Source: Flavobacterium sp. N2038
GTDB lineage: Bacteria > Bacteroidota > Bacteroidia > Flavobacteriales > Flavobacteriaceae
Direction: 5' to 3'
DNA: 64,000 bases
NCBI RefSeq assembly: GCF_025947185.1
Contig: NZ_CP110001.1
Span: 806,001 to 870,000, forward strand
The notes below the pieces were generated by a model. It searched no databases, was not told the DNA's origin, and was given only the letters and a program-made list of their open reading frames with translations. Below are positions 45,342 to 57,807 of the stretch, piece after piece; within the stretch, counting starts at the first letter, position 1; every line of letters begins with the position of its first letter. Made by a program: the position numbers and the translations under genes.

Positions 45342-48300
45342 ATGAAAAAACTTTTACTTTTATCAGTATTCATTTGTTTGCCATTTTTTCTTATCGCACA
45401 AACAACAGCAACATTTACAATACCCGGAACTCAGACTTTTGTTGCTCCCGCAGGGATAACCTCTATATCTGTTGATGCATGGGGAGCCGGTGGTGCGGGT
45501 GGTAGTTCTACCAATCCTGGTAGTAGCGGTGCTAGAGGTGGCGCCGGTGGTGGTGGTGGTGCATTTGCCAATGCAACATTAACAATTGTATCCGGTGCGT
45601 CATTAAGTGTTGTTGTAGGTGCAGGAGGTAAAGGAAGTATAGGTACAGGTAATGGTGCAAACGGAGGAGCAGGTGGTTTTTCTACTATCACGACCTATGC
45701 AATTACAGCAGATGGAGGGAAAGGCGGACTAATGAACAACGGAGCTTTGGTAGCAGGTGCCTCCGGAGGAACTGTTGCTGCTTCTGTAGGAACGACTAGA
45801 ACTGCCGGTGGAAATGGAGGAGACGGAGAGTCAGGAATAACAGATGATTCAGGAAGTGCTATTAATTCTGGAGCCGGTGGAAATGCGGCAAATGGAGGCG
45901 GTACTGGTGGTGCAGCTGTTGGTGGTTTTTTGTCTTACAATAATGGTAATAACGGAAATGCTCCCGGTGGTGGTGGAAGTGGGGGGCGTTCCTCTTTTTT
46001 CGGTGCTGCCAGACGCGGAGGTGATGGAGGCGACGGTAAAGTTGTAATAAAATTCAATTGTCCGACTTACAGTTTAGACACTGCCACAGCATCTGATGTA
46101 AATGTGTGTTCCGGAACTTCGTCAGAGGTTACTTTAACAGGAACAGCAACTTTAGGATCGGTATCGCAACCATTACCTATAGGTCTCTATTCTGTTTCTT
46201 ATGATATACAAGGTGTTACGCAAACTCCTGCCGCAATGAAAGTGACGACAGCAGGAACAGGAACCTTTATTGCAACAGGTTTTACAAGTGTAGGAACCAA
46301 ATACATTACCATTACAGCGCTTAGTTCAGGTTCAAGCTCCACTGCTTCAGAAAATTGTAATTCTACTATTACCGGTAATAATAATGTACCAGTTGTGGTA
46401 AATTCTTCAGGTACAGCTCCGGTGGCTTTGGCCGTAACCAATGATACCTGTACACAAATGACAGCAAACTGGCAGGCAGTTACGGGAGCACAGTATTATG
46501 AATTTGACTTATCAACAGATAGTGCTTTTGGTTCTTTTGTTACAGGTTATAGTGCACTTAACGTAGGCAATGTATTGTCGTTAACTATAACTGGTTTAAC
46601 CAATACTACTTATTATTATCGAGTAAGAGCGTTTAACGGAACTTGTCCTAGCGCAAATTCAAATACTATAACATATGCAAATCCGGCAACACCGAGTGCG
46701 CCGGTTTTAAATGCGATATCAGGTAATGCATGTACTCAGTTTACGGTAGGGTGGGCAATTATACCAGATGCAACATCATACAGAGTTGAATGGTCACAAG
46801 ATAACTTTGCTACAACTCTGGGGTCAGCTTCCAATCTTACAACAAATACTTATACGATAACAGGTTTAGCTCTGGGTGGTGTTTACAAATATAGAGTGGC
46901 TGCTATCAATAGATGCGGGTCAAGTCCTTGGGCCACAAGTGGTGATGTTACAACAGTTAGTAATCCCCCAGGAACAGTATTGATGCCTCAGGGAGCAAAT
47001 AATATTTTTTGTGATTCTTTTAATGCAAGGTGGAGTCCAGTTACAGCTGCTACCAGTTATTTACTGGATGTTTCTAAAGATAATTTTACAACTTACTTAG
47101 GAACTTATCATGATTATGATGTTGGAAATGTTACTAATTTTCAAGTTTCAGGTTTAACAATCGGGACAACTTACCAATATAGATTAAGAGCAAAAAATGG
47201 TTGTGGAATTAGTGCTTCATATTCAACTGTTGGATCACAAGCACCATTAGCAAGTAATCCTGGTACACCGGGGGGGCTTTCAGCACCTGCTGTTACTGTT
47301 TTATGTACTGGGTTTAAAATGCAATGGAATGCAAGTACTAATGGACCTATAGATTATACTGTACAAGCCTCTACTAGTAACAATTTCACTACAGGTATAC
47401 AAACAGTTAATAGTGTTACAGCCACAAACTATACGTTTACAGGTTTAACTCCGGGAACAAGATATTATTACAGAGTTCGGGCTCGCAATAGTTGTGGTGT
47501 TAGTGCCTATACTTTTGTGTCGTCGCCCCCCGCACCACCTAGTGTACTTTTGCCTGCTACACCGGGTGTTCCAACAATTGCGCCCATTAATACAACTATT
47601 TGTCAGACAGATGGAGTGACTCTAGCGCCTGTTAGCCCTAATGCTGCTTATACATACGTTTGGTCTACAGGCGAAACTGGGCCAAGTATTTATGTGACCA
47701 GTGCAGGAAGTTATACAGTACGGGCAGAGGTTGCAGGAGGTTGTTCAAGTGCAATGTCAGCTCCAGCTACGGTTGCAATTGACAAATTGCCAACCGCAGT
47801 TGCGGGAGGATCGCAAACGATCTGCTCAAATCAATCTGCGACGGTTTCAGGTGCATCTTTTACCAATGGAACAGCTCAGTGGACATTTAGTGGAGGAGCA
47901 GGTACTTTGACTAATGCTACAACACCCACTCCAACTTATACACCGGTATTGGGTGGTGCGGCCAGAACTGTAGTTTTAACGATGACAGTAACCAGTCCTG
48001 CATCAAATAAATGTGCGCCACAAATTGTTACCGCAAAATATACCATTAATATTCAGGCAGCGCCTACCGTTTCTATTGCGGGGTCACAAACGATTTGCCC
48101 AAATGGATCTATGACTGTGGCAGCAGGTGAAGCAAATGCAGCAAACGGAACTATTTTATGGACACACGATGGAACCGGAACACTTACCAATGCGACAACT
48201 TTAACACCAACATATGCGGCTGGGGCGGGAGATACAGGAAAACAAGTAACTTTAACTTTGACTGTAACAGCTTCACCAGCATGTAGTACAGCTTATGTCG

Positions 48301-50753
48301 TATCAGATATTTATCCTGTTGTGGTACTTGGAAATAATACAGCAGCCACAGCATCTTCAACCCCAATATTGTGTGTTAATACTCTAATGACAAATATTAC
48401 ACATGCAACTACGGTTGCAACTGGAATTGGAACTCCGGTTAATTTACCTGCTGGTGTAACTGCAAGTTGGGCATCAAATACAATTACAATTAGTGGTACA
48501 CCTACTGAAGCAGGAATATTTGCCTATAGTATTCCTTTAACGGGAGGTTGCGGAACTGCAAATGCTACAGGAACAATAACAGTAAATTTAAATACTGTTG
48601 GAGCTGCATCGTCATCGCCAACACTTTGCTCAAATTCGGTGATGACAGATATTACGCATGCAACTACCGGTGCTACAGGAATTGGAGCAGCTAACGGTTT
48701 ACCTGCTGGTGTTACGGCAAGCTGGGCATCAAACACAATTACAATAAGTGGAACACCTACCGAGGATGGAACATTTAATTACAATGTTCCATTAACCGGT
48801 GGTTGTGGTGCAATTGTGGCAACAGGAACAATTACGGTTAATCCGTTGCCTCCTACGCCCAATGTAGGAACAATTACGCACCCGACTTGTGTGAATCCAA
48901 CAGGAAAAATAGAATTAATCAGTTTGCGTTCGGTAGCAAACTGGACGATTATCCAGACCGGCCAAGTTTCTCAAACTTATTCTGCAACAAATACAAATTA
49001 TACAATAGATAATCTTGCGCCTGGTACTTATTACTTTAGTTTTCAAGAAGGGTCAGATTGTCCATCATTACCAACAGCAGGTGTTGTGATTAAGGCTCCG
49101 GTTACTAATATTTGGAATGGTACCGCATGGTCTGTTGGAAGCGCTCCTCTTAATACCGACAGTATTGAGTTTGCAGCAGATTTTCAGTCTACAGGAAATC
49201 TGACAGCCTGCTCTTGTAAAGTTGATGCTGGAAAAAATGTTACAATAAAATCCGGACATACTTTAAGACTTGAAAATGGGCTTACAGTCGATTCAGGCGT
49301 GGGGACAAATATGATATTTGAAAATAATGCAAGTTTAGTGCAGGTCAATGATGTTTCTAATACAGGAAATATTACTTATAAACGTAATACAACCCCTGTT
49401 CGTCGTTATGATTTTACATTTTGGTCCTCTCCCGTTACACGCACACCAGCATTTACATTAAAAAATTTATCACCAAATACTTTGGGTGATAAATATTACA
49501 GATATGATCCATTAAATGGCTGGGTAATCATTAACGGAGGAAATGCAGAAATGGAAAAAGGAAAAGGGTATATTATTAGAGCTCCACAGAATTTTGATAT
49601 AGACTCACCTGCGGTTTTTAATGGATCCTTTATTGGAGTTCCTAATAATGGAGATGTTTCTGTTACGGTGGCAACCGCTGAGAAAGATTATCTTATCGGG
49701 AATCCATATCCTTCAGCAGTATATGCAGATCAGTTTATTGTTGATAATACGAGCGTTCTATATGGTACATTATATTTCTGGACACACAATAGCCCGCCAA
49801 GCAAAGCAGTGGCCGGAAATGCAACTTACAATTATACAACTGACGATTATGCAACTTACAATTTATCAGGAAGTGTTGTTGTTGGATCTATGCAAGGTCA
49901 GGGTGCCGGAACTACGGGTAATCAAAATGCACCTTTGGGTTATATTGCTGCGGGGCAATCCTTTTTTGTAACTTCTAAAGGAACAGGAAGTGCAATCTTT
50001 AATAATCAAATGCGTTTTGATGGAAATAATAGCCAGTTCTTTAAACAAACTAAAAATAATAAAGGATTGGCAGATCTGGAAAAACATAGAGTTTGGCTTA
50101 ACTTCACGAATACCCAGGGTGCTTTTAAACAAATATTAATTGGTTACTGTGAGGGAGCAACAGATAAATGGGATGATAATTATGATGGTAAAAGTTACGA
50201 CGGAAATAAATATATTGATTTCTATAGTATAAATGAGGCTAATAATTTGACTATTCAGGGAAGAGCCCTGCCATTCAATGAAAGCGATATTGTTCCACTA
50301 GGTTATAAATCGACGATTGCGGGTGATTTTTCTATTTCAATTGATCATGCAGATGGTAGCTTAAGTACACAGAATATCTATCTGGAAGACAAAAAAAATA
50401 ATGTCATCCATGATTTACGGGAAAGTAACTACATGTTTACAACCGCCATAGGAACATTCAATGATCGTTTTGTATTACGCTATACCGATAAAACGCTGGG
50501 AACAGTTGATCTTGACAATCTTTTAGATTACGTTTTGTTTTCTGTTAAAGACAAAATAATAAAAGTGACATCGAGTAAAGAGATATTAAAAGACATTTAT
50601 GTTTTTGATTTATCGGGAAAACTCATCTACAGTAAAAATAAAATTGGTGAAACCGAAATCCAAATCTCAAATCTGCAATCAGCCAATCAGGTATTGATGA
50701 TTAAAGTGGTAGGAGATAGCGGTCATTCTAAAACTCAGAAAATTATTTTTTAA
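45342..50753 (+). CDS. T9SS cargo protein D: Gly-rich and fibronectin III domains, type C signal
   Basis: A 1803-residue secreted protein. Signal peptide ([16 protein letters not shown]); Gly-rich domain (about 22-235: [22 protein letters not shown], ending [12 protein letters not shown]) like those on other Bacteroidota surface proteins; Ig-like stretch; three or four fibronectin III-like domains (about 360-690, with [14 protein letters not shown] repeats); Ig/PKD-like region; two related repeats of about 85 residues (about 1000-1165, [15 protein letters not shown]); then the shared C-terminal module from [12 protein letters not shown] (about 1352) with type C-like ending (KTQKIIF). It is closest in plan to cargo E. 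Function unknown, likely surface adhesion or matrix. Confidence 0.86.
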   Translation: MKKLLLLSVFICLPFFLIAQTTATFTIPGTQTFVAPAGITSISVDAWGAGGAGGSSTNPGSSGARGGAGGGGGAFANATLTIVSGASLSVVVGAGGKGSIGTGNGANGGAGGFSTITTYAITADGGKGGLMNNGALVAGASGGTVAASVGTTRTAGGNGGDGESGITDDSGSAINSGAGGNAANGGGTGGAAVGGFLSYNNGNNGNAPGGGGSGGRSSFFGAARRGGDGGDGKVVIKFNCPTYSLDTATASDVNVCSGTSSEVTLTGTATLGSVSQPLPIGLYSVSYDIQGVTQTPAAMKVTTAGTGTFIATGFTSVGTKYITITALSSGSSSTASENCNSTITGNNNVPVVVNSSGTAPVALAVTNDTCTQMTANWQAVTGAQYYEFDLSTDSAFGSFVTGYSALNVGNVLSLTITGLTNTTYYYRVRAFNGTCPSANSNTITYANPATPSAPVLNAISGNACTQFTVGWAIIPDATSYRVEWSQDNFATTLGSASNLTTNTYTITGLALGGVYKYRVAAINRCGSSPWATSGDVTTVSNPPGTVLMPQGANNIFCDSFNARWSPVTAATSYLLDVSKDNFTTYLGTYHDYDVGNVTNFQVSGLTIGTTYQYRLRAKNGCGISASYSTVGSQAPLASNPGTPGGLSAPAVTVLCTGFKMQWNASTNGPIDYTVQASTSNNFTTGIQTVNSVTATNYTFTGLTPGTRYYYRVRARNSCGVSAYTFVSSPPAPPSVLLPATPGVPTIAPINTTICQTDGVTLAPVSPNAAYTYVWSTGETGPSIYVTSAGSYTVRAEVAGGCSSAMSAPATVAIDKLPTAVAGGSQTICSNQSATVSGASFTNGTAQWTFSGGAGTLTNATTPTPTYTPVLGGAARTVVLTMTVTSPASNKCAPQIVTAKYTINIQAAPTVSIAGSQTICPNGSMTVAAGEANAANGTILWTHDGTGTLTNATTLTPTYAAGAGDTGKQVTLTLTVTASPACSTAYVVSDIYPVVVLGNNTAATASSTPILCVNTLMTNITHATTVATGIGTPVNLPAGVTASWASNTITISGTPTEAGIFAYSIPLTGGCGTANATGTITVNLNTVGAASSSPTLCSNSVMTDITHATTGATGIGAANGLPAGVTASWASNTITISGTPTEDGTFNYNVPLTGGCGAIVATGTITVNPLPPTPNVGTITHPTCVNPTGKIELISLRSVANWTIIQTGQVSQTYSATNTNYTIDNLAPGTYYFSFQEGSDCPSLPTAGVVIKAPVTNIWNGTAWSVGSAPLNTDSIEFAADFQSTGNLTACSCKVDAGKNVTIKSGHTLRLENGLTVDSGVGTNMIFENNASLVQVNDVSNTGNITYKRNTTPVRRYDFTFWSSPVTRTPAFTLKNLSPNTLGDKYYRYDPLNGWVIINGGNAEMEKGKGYIIRAPQNFDIDSPAVFNGSFIGVPNNGDVSVTVATAEKDYLIGNPYPSAVYADQFIVDNTSVLYGTLYFWTHNSPPSKAVAGNATYNYTTDDYATYNLSGSVVVGSMQGQGAGTTGNQNAPLGYIAAGQSFFVTSKGTGSAIFNNQMRFDGNNSQFFKQTKNNKGLADLEKHRVWLNFTNTQGAFKQILIGYCEGATDKWDDNYDGKSYDGNKYIDFYSINEANNLTIQGRALPFNESDIVPLGYKSTIAGDFSISIDHADGSLSTQNIYLEDKKNNVIHDLRESNYMFTTAIGTFNDRFVLRYTDKTLGTVDLDNLLDYVLFSVKDKIIKVTSSKEILKDIYVFDLSGKLIYSKNKIGETEIQISNLQSANQVLMIKVVGDSGHSKTQKIIF

Positions 50754-50784
50754 AACCACAAACATTTCAACATTGGTTATTTGA

Positions 50785-50819
50785 AAAGCCATTCCGTTTT
50801 TTCGGGGTGGTTTTTTTTT
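50785..50819 (+). terminator. Terminator after cargo gene D
   Basis: GCCATTCCG pairs with CGGGGTGGT using three G-T wobbles and is followed by T9. The rest of 50754-51243 holds only the leader segment described separately. Confidence 0.7.
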
Positions 50820-51173
50820 GTTATATGGGTAAAAGCCTTTCTGTTAACAGGGTATTGTTTGTTTCTTACTTTAAGAAAAACGGTTAAAAAAGCAATACAA
50901 AAATGTTAAAGTCGTAATTTTTAACGCAAAGTCTTAAAATGTATTGTAAAAAAAATCGTACCTTGTTTCAAGTCTTTATCGACAAACACACATATAAGCC
51001 CGTTATAATGCATTTTTATTAGGTTTTAACAATCTATAATTTTCTTCTGCCAGTTTTTTGAATATCGGATTAACGCTTGTAAAAATTTAAATATCTCCAA
51101 AAAGCAAATCGCTTTTCATTCTGCTTTAACAATCCTGCCAGGATAGTTATTTAATATCTCTGTTCTGATACGA

Positions 51174-51235
51174 GGTGTTTTAAATTTTTAAAATGATTTT
51201 CATTTGAGTTTGAACTAAAATTTTAATATTTAAAT
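51174..51235 (+). promoter_or_regulatory. Conserved leader segment before cargo gene E
   Basis: Counterpart of 45269-45330, sharing AAAATGATTTTCAT, GAGTTTGAA and ATTTTAATA just before the start codon. Confidence 0.55.
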
Positions 51236-51243
51236 GTCATGAG

Positions 51244-54200
51244 ATGGAAAAACACTTACTTAAACGCTCAATTTGCTCGTGGTTTCTTATTCAATCTTTA
51301 GCAACTTATCACTTTTATTCCGTATTATTTTTTAATTCGAAGCTAAAGCTAGCTTTGTTGTTTGTATTATTTTCAATACCATTATTCGCACAACCTCCAC
51401 ATACATTTACGGCAAACGGGTCATTAGAAGTTCCGGCTGGGATAGTGTCAGTTAGTGTCGAAGCCTGGGGAGCAGGAGGAGCAGGAGGAGGTGCCAGTGG
51501 TGCTCTTGGAACTACAGGAAGAAGTGCAGGTGGTGGCGGTGGCGGTGCTTATGCAAAAGGAACAATTACTGTAGTCGCAGGTACCACATTGCAAGCCATA
51601 GTTGGTAAACAAACTATAGGAACAGCTATTAGCGGAACTACTGGAGAAAGTTCTACAATTTTGGGTTTTGAAACTAGTATCTTAGCATTAGGTGGCTCCG
51701 GCGGGACTGCAAATACAACAGGAAATCAGCCTGGAGGTGGGGCAGGTGGAGCTGCTGCGGGTTCAATAGGAAATCTCGTAAGAACTTCGGGTTCAGCAGG
51801 TGATCCCGGAAATGCCGTTTTAGTAGCAGCCTTACTTGCTTCGGGAAAAGGCGGCAATAGTCCAAATGGCGGAAATGGTGGCGCTGCAGCTTCTACTTTA
51901 CTTTTGGCCAGCTTTCCGGGAAATATCGGAAGTCCTCCCGGAGGAGGAGGAAGCGGGGCAATAAATTGTTCAGGAGCTGCTGCCCAGCTCGGAGGTACCG
52001 GAGCTGCCGGTCAGGTTAAAGTAACTTATGTTTGTCCTACTTATAGTATTTCTGGTGTAGCCACAACAGGAGTTACCGCAGATAACGTTTGTGCAACTTT
52101 GGGTACTTCTGAAGTTACAATTTCGACTACAGCCGCTTCATTACCAATTGGCGTTTATACAGTTACGTATGGACGAGGTAATCCAATTACAACATCAGGA
52201 CAGGCTTCTATGACTGTAACAACTGCCGGAACAGGAAAATTTACAGCCACAGGTTTAACGACTGTTGGCGCAAGTAGAATAACAGTAACGAATCTAAAAT
52301 CGGGAGTTTGTTCTTCTAATACTAATAATTACATAAACATAACCGTATTTTCGGCGACCGTGCCAGGTGCAGTTAGCGGGGGAAGTACAATTTGTAGTGG
52401 ACAGACGAGTGCAGCATTATCATTGGGTGGCAGTACAGGCTCAGTTACTAAATGGCAATCGATGGCTAATTCTGCTTCAGTCTGGACAGATATTGTAAAT
52501 AGTACCACTAGTTACACTTCCGGTGCTCTAACAGAGACCACACAGTTTAGAGCTGCAGTAAAAAACGGTACCTGTGATGAGGTTTTTTCTACACCAACTA
52601 CAGTAACTGTAAATCCTTTGCCTCAGGGAAGTTTAAGCGTAAACGGACCATTTTGTGATACTGGCTCTCCGCAATTACTATTTACAGCTACAGCAGGTAC
52701 TGGCCCCTATACAGTGGTTTATACAGAAAATGGTGGAGTAAATCGCTCTGCTACAGGTGTAGTGAGTGGTACAGCTTTTGCACCATTTACCAATTCAATC
52801 AGTACATCAACAGTTTATACTTTGGTCTCTGTTACAGGATCCAATAATTGTATCCGTAATTCGGGATTTACGAGCGGAACAGCTACCGTAACAGTAAATC
52901 CTTTGCCTCAGGGAAGTTTAAGCGCAAATGGACCATTTTGTGATACTGGCTCTCCACAATTACTATTTACAGCTACAGCAGGTACAGGCCCCTATACAGT
53001 TGTTTATACAGAAAATGGTGGAGTAAATCGTTCTGCGACAGGTGTAGTGAGCGGTACAGCTTTTGTGCCATTTACCAATTCAGTCAGTACATCAACAATC
53101 TATACCTTGGTCTCTGTTACAGGAGCGAATAATTGTGTTCGGAATTCAGGATTTACAGGTGCAGCAGCTACAGTAACAGTAAATCCTTTACCTCAGGGAA
53201 GTTTAAGCGCAAATGGACCATTTTGTGATACTGGCTCTCCACAATTACTATTTACAGCTACAGCAGGTACAGGCCCCTATACAGTTGTTTATACAGAAAA
53301 TGGTGGTGTAAATCGCTCTGCTACAGGCGTAGTGAGTGGAGCAGCCTTTGTGCCATTTACCAATTCAGTCAGTACATCGACAGTTTATACTTTGGTCTCT
53401 GTTACAGGATCGAATAATTGTATCCGTAATTCGGGATTTACAGGCGGAACAGCTACGGTAACTGTAAATCCTTTGCCTCAGGGAAGTTTAAGCGCAAATG
53501 GACCATTTTGTGATACTGGCTCTCCACAATTACTATTTACAGCTACAGCAGGTACAGGCCCCTATACAGTTATTTACACAGAAAATGGTGGTGTAAATCG
53601 CTCTGCTACAGGCGTAGTGAGTGGTACAGCTTTTGTGCCTTTTACCAATTCAATCAGTACATCGACAGTTTATACTTTGGTCTCTGTTACAGGAGCCAAT
53701 AACTGTGTCCGCAATTCAGGATTTACGAGCGGGACAACTACGGCAACAGTGAACCAAATTCCTGCTCCAAGTTTTACTGTACAGCCGGCATCATCAGTTT
53801 GTATAAGCACCAGTGTGACTTATACAACGCAACCGGGGCAGTCAAACTACATTTGGTCGGTTTCAGGAACAGCGGGAATTGACTATGTGATACTTTTAGG
53901 TGGAACTACTAATTCAAGTAATACCGTAACCCTGCAATGGAATACAATTGGAAATAAAACAGTAACGGTAAGGTATACTTCAAACGGCTGTTCTGCGGTT
54001 TCGGATGCAACCAGTTTAACAACGGTGACAAAAACGGTACCGGGAACTGTTAGTGGAGGATCGCATGTATGCAATGGCAATTCCAGTCCGCTGTTAACAT
54101 TAGACGGCTATAGCGGTACAATTGTTCGTTGGGAATATGCAGAAGCTCTTCCTTATGTCTGGCAACCAATAAACAATACTAATAATACATATCAACCTGG

Positions 54201-56183
54201 AATATTAGCGGTAAGTACAAGTTATAGAGCAGTCGTGAAAAATGGAACTTGTGCGGAAGAATTTGCTACAGAAACAAGAATTGAGGTCGATACTAAACCA
54301 TCAACACCTTTGATCGGAACTGTTGTACAACCAACGTGTATAAATCCTACCGGAAGCATTGTGCTAAATGGCTTAGAGGGTGTGCCAAATTGGACAATAA
54401 CACAAACAGGAACATCGCCTCAAACTTATACGGGTTCAGGAAATAATTATACGGTACTTAATTTAACACCTGGAAATTACTCTTTTGCTATTTATCAGGT
54501 TTCAAGCTGCCCTTCGTCACCAACTATTTCTGTTGAAATTAAAGCACCGGTTACAAATGTCTGGGATGGTACTTCATGGTCAAAAGGAAGCGCGCCAATT
54601 GCTACCGATGCTATTGTGTTTAGCGGAAACTATCAGACAATCGGAGATTTGAAAGGCTGTTCTTGTACCGTAAATTCAGGAGTTGAGGTTACTGTTAATT
54701 CCAATCATACATTAACAATTGATAATTCGGTTAGCAACAATGGAGGAAAACTGACTTTTGAGAATAATGCAAGTTTGGTACAAGTTAACAATGCTGTAAA
54801 TACAGGAAATATAATTTACAAGCGAAACACAACACCGGTTAGGCGTTATGATTTTACTTTTTGGTCTTCTCCAATTACCCGTACACCTGCTTTTACATTA
54901 AATAATTTGTCTTCAAATACTCTAGCCGATAAATATTATAAATACGATGCAGTAAGCGGCTGGCAGATTAGTTATGGAGGAACAGCTCCAATGATTGCTG
55001 GTAATGGCTATATTGTTAGAGCCCCGCAAAATTATGATATAGATATACCAGCTGTTTATAATGCAACATTTACCGGAGTTCCAAATAATGGAACCGTTTT
55101 AGTACCAGTACCAGTTGCCGAAAAATCATATTTATTAGGAAATCCTTATCCATCGGCAATTTATGCAGATCAGTTTATTGTGAGTAATACAACTAATTTA
55201 TATGGTACACTGTATTTTTGGACACACAATTCACCTCCAAGTAAAGATGTTTTGGGTAATGCAGTTTATAATTATACTACAGAAGATTATGCAATTTACA
55301 ATCTAACAGGAAGTACAACTGTTGGACAAATGCATGGAGATGGTGCAACAACCCCGGAAATAAGAATCCTCCTTTAGGATATATTGCAGCAGGTCAGTCC
55401 TTTTTTGTGAAATCAAAAACAACCCAAAGTGCTGTCTTTACCAATGCAATGCGCGTTACGGGAAATAACAGTCAGTTTTTTAAAACCGTAAATTCAAATA
55501 AAGAGAATGTTGAAAGACATCGTATTTGGATTAATTTGACCAATACACAAGGAGCATTTAAACAAATTTTAATTGGCTATGTTGAAGGTGCAACAAATGG
55601 ATGGGACAACAATTATGATGGGTTTTCTGTAGACGGAAACAAGTATTTGGATTTTTATAGCATTAATGAAGACAGAAAATTGGTTGTGCAAGGTCGTGCC
55701 TTACCTTTTTTAGAGTCCGATACAATTCCTATAGGATACAAAACTATAATTGCAGGTGAATTTACAATTGGCATTGATCATTCAGATGGAGATTTAAGTA
55801 CACATCCTGTTTATCTGGAGGATACGAAAACAAATACAATGCAGGATTTGCAAAGTAAAGGTTATACGTTCAAAACAGCAATCGGAACTTTTTTAGATCG
55901 ATTTGTACTACGTTATTCGAAAACGCTCGGAACCGGAGACTTTGAAAATCCGGCCAATGCTATTTTAATAGCAGTAAAAGATAAAGTAGTTTCTGTGCGA
56001 TCGCAAAAGGAATTGTTGTCTGGCGTTTCAGTCTATAATGTAAATGGGACTTTGATTTACAGAACAAAAGAGGTTAACGCACTTGAGTTGCAAATACCAA
56101 ATATGCACGTGGCAGGTCAGGTTTTGTTAGTAAAAGTAACATTAGAGAACGGAAGCACAACAGTACAAAAAGTAATTTATTAA
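51244..56183 (+). CDS. T9SS cargo protein E: Gly-rich domain and four 95-residue repeats (one frameshift)
   Basis: Secreted protein read as two frames, 51244-55377 and 55407-56183. One G is missing from GG at 55355-55356; restoring it gives [20 protein letters not shown] and a continuous 1646-residue protein matching cargo D. Domains: unusual N-terminal extension before the hydrophobic core (LALLFVLFSIPLFAQ, about 37-51); Gly-rich domain (about 55-265); Ig-like segments; four nearly identical 95-residue repeats (about 457-836); Ig-like region; shared C-terminal module from [12 protein letters not shown] (about 1200) to the type C-like end (TVQKVIY). The break is probably a sequence error. A perfect terminator follows. 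Confidence 0.85.
52612..53751 (+). repeat. Four tandem 285-bp repeats in cargo gene E
   Basis: Units start at 52612, 52897, 53182 and 53467. Each encodes 95 residues beginning NPLPQGSLS and containing FCDTGSPQLLF and YTENGGVNRSATG. They are nearly identical at DNA level, indicating recent amplification or ongoing homogenisation. Confidence 0.95.
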
Positions 56184-56192
56184 TGTTAATCT

Positions 56193-56228
56193 AAAAGCAG
56201 TCAGATTTTTAAAATCTGACTGCTTTTT
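56193..56228 (+). terminator. Intrinsic terminator after cargo gene E
   Basis: AAAAGCAGTCAGATTTT and AAAATCTGACTGCTTTT form a near-perfect hairpin ending in T5. In the 434-base gap 56184-56617 only this and the bioB terminator were recognised. Confidence 0.9.
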
Positions 56229-56551
56229 ATTTAAAAAATATTTTGAACTTTTTCATTTTGCAATTAATCCATTTTTAGGACATTTAAAGGCATTATTTGA
56301 CAGGGAGACTCATATTGTTAGGTTAAAAAGAAAAATGCTGTAATTAGTAGATTTTGGTTCTAAAAGAGCAATGTAATCGTTCGTTTTCATTTTAGTATGA
56401 GCTTTATTAAATCCATCTTTATGATTAGCGGGTTACCCTGGTCAGTTCTTCAATAACAATCGGGATTTATTTTTTACATATTGGGAACAAATTCAGCTTA
56501 TGAGATTTTTTTATCCTTTCGGGTTGCTTTTTCTTTATCTCTTTAAAATAA

Positions 56552-56586
56552 AAAAATGCTTATAACATTGTGTTATAAGCATTTTT
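56552..56586 (-). terminator. Terminator of bioB
   Basis: AAAAATGCTTATAACA pairs perfectly with TGTTATAAGCATTTTT around a TTG loop. It lies just beyond the bioB stop. Confidence 0.9.
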
Positions 56587-56617
56587 AAAATATTTATTGA
56601 AAGTGAACTTCGTGTAA

Positions 56618-57706
56618 TTAAATTTTTGATTTGATTGAATGTTCAAGGTTTCTTTCGATAGTATGTCCGGGTCTTGACCATTTTGGTTTTTCGCCTAAAG
56701 GAGCAAATTGAGAATCTTCTGCTTCTACTGTTTTTGGCTGAGAAACTTTTGTGAATGGTTTTTGTGGATTTAATCCTAAAAGTTCAAACATCTTCATGTC
56801 TTCGTGTACATCAGGATTTGGGGTTGTAAGTAATTTATCTCCGGCAAAAATTGAGTTTGCCCCTGCAAAAAAGCACATTGCCTGTCCTTCACGACTCATA
56901 TTTGTTCTTCCTGCAGATAAACGCACCTGAGTTTCTGGCATTACAATTCTTGTAGTAGCCACCATTCTGATCATTTCCCAGATTTCAACTGGTTTTTCAT
57001 CTTCCATTGGAGTTCCTTCAACAGCTACCAAAGCATTAATTGGCACTGATTCCGGTTGTGGATTTAAAGTAGAAAGAGCTACAAGCATTCCCGCTCTGTC
57101 TTCAATACTTTCTCCCATTCCAATAATTCCGCCACTACAAACAGTAACATTTGTTTTACGAACGTTTTCGATTGTTTCTAGACGGTCCTCAAAAGCACGT
57201 GTCGAAATAACATCTTTATAATAATCTTCAGAGGTATCTAAATTGTGATTATAGGCATATAAACCGGCTTCTGCTAAACGTTGTGCCTGATTTTCAGTAA
57301 TCATACCAAGTGTACAGCAAACCTCCATGTCAAGTTTATTAATGGTACGAACCATCTCTAAAACCTGATCAAATTCTTCACCATCTTTTACGTTTCTCCA
57401 GGCAGCACCCATACAAACGCGTGAAGATCCACTTGATTTTGCACGAAGAGCCTGTGCTTTTACCTGACTTACACTCATTAGGTCATTCCCTTCAACTCCT
57501 GTGTTATAGCGCGCAGCCTGCGGGCAATATCCACAGTCTTCAGGACATCCTCCGGTTTTGATAGATAATAGAGTCGAAACCTGAACTACGTTAGGGTCAT
57601 GTTTTTGCCTGTGAATGGTTGCAGCTTCATATAAAAGGTCCATCAAGGGTTTGTTATATATGGCGATTATCTCGTCTTTAGTCCAGTTGTGTTTTGTAAT
57701 GCTCAT
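56618..57706 (-). CDS. bioB: Biotin synthase
   Basis: Radical-SAM enzyme that inserts sulfur into dethiobiotin, the last step of biotin synthesis. The 362-residue product has the radical-SAM cluster motif CPEDCGYC (C54, C58, C61), the biotin-synthase CMGAAWRNVKDGEEF segment, YNHNLDTSEDYY, GGIIGMGES and VRLSAGRTNMSREGQAMCFFAGANSIF-type C-terminal strand with the [2Fe-2S] arginine. It stands 27 kb from bioD-bioA with the T9SS array between. A -7 box lies 23 bases upstream. Monocistronic. Confidence 0.96.
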   Translation of the reverse strand: MSITKHNWTKDEIIAIYNKPLMDLLYEAATIHRQKHDPNVVQVSTLLSIKTGGCPEDCGYCPQAARYNTGVEGNDLMSVSQVKAQALRAKSSGSSRVCMGAAWRNVKDGEEFDQVLEMVRTINKLDMEVCCTLGMITENQAQRLAEAGLYAYNHNLDTSEDYYKDVISTRAFEDRLETIENVRKTNVTVCSGGIIGMGESIEDRAGMLVALSTLNPQPESVPINALVAVEGTPMEDEKPVEIWEMIRMVATTRIVMPETQVRLSAGRTNMSREGQAMCFFAGANSIFAGDKLLTTPNPDVHEDMKMFELLGLNPQKPFTKVSQPKTVEAEDSQFAPLGEKPKWSRPGHTIERNLEHSIKSKI

Positions 57707-57728
57707 GAATACATTGTTTTTGAAGCCT

Positions 57729-57736
57729 CAAAAATA
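57729..57736 (-). promoter_or_regulatory. -7 promoter box for bioB
   Basis: Minus-strand TATTTTTG, an exact TAnnTTTG match, giving a leader of about 17 bases. It is the same octamer as the bioD -7 box. Confidence 0.55.
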
Positions 57737-57807
57737 GTTAATTTGTTCTAATCAACCAATGCTGAATTTTGTGAATGAATATTTGGCCGTTATTTTCAAA
57801 AAAGAAA

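Noticed and set aside
45431..45691. Pro/Ala-rich open frame on the minus strand
   Set aside because: It is the complement of the Gly-rich coding region of cargo gene D, where codon composition produces open antisense frames.
52612..53751. Near-identical repeats considered as an assembly artefact only
   Set aside because: Units carry distinct substitutions in each copy and the frame is kept throughout, so they are real, although copy number may still be miscounted.
29641..56183. Array read as part of a prophage or integrative element
   Set aside because: No integrase, transposase, phage structural gene, tRNA or attachment-type direct repeat was found at either edge.
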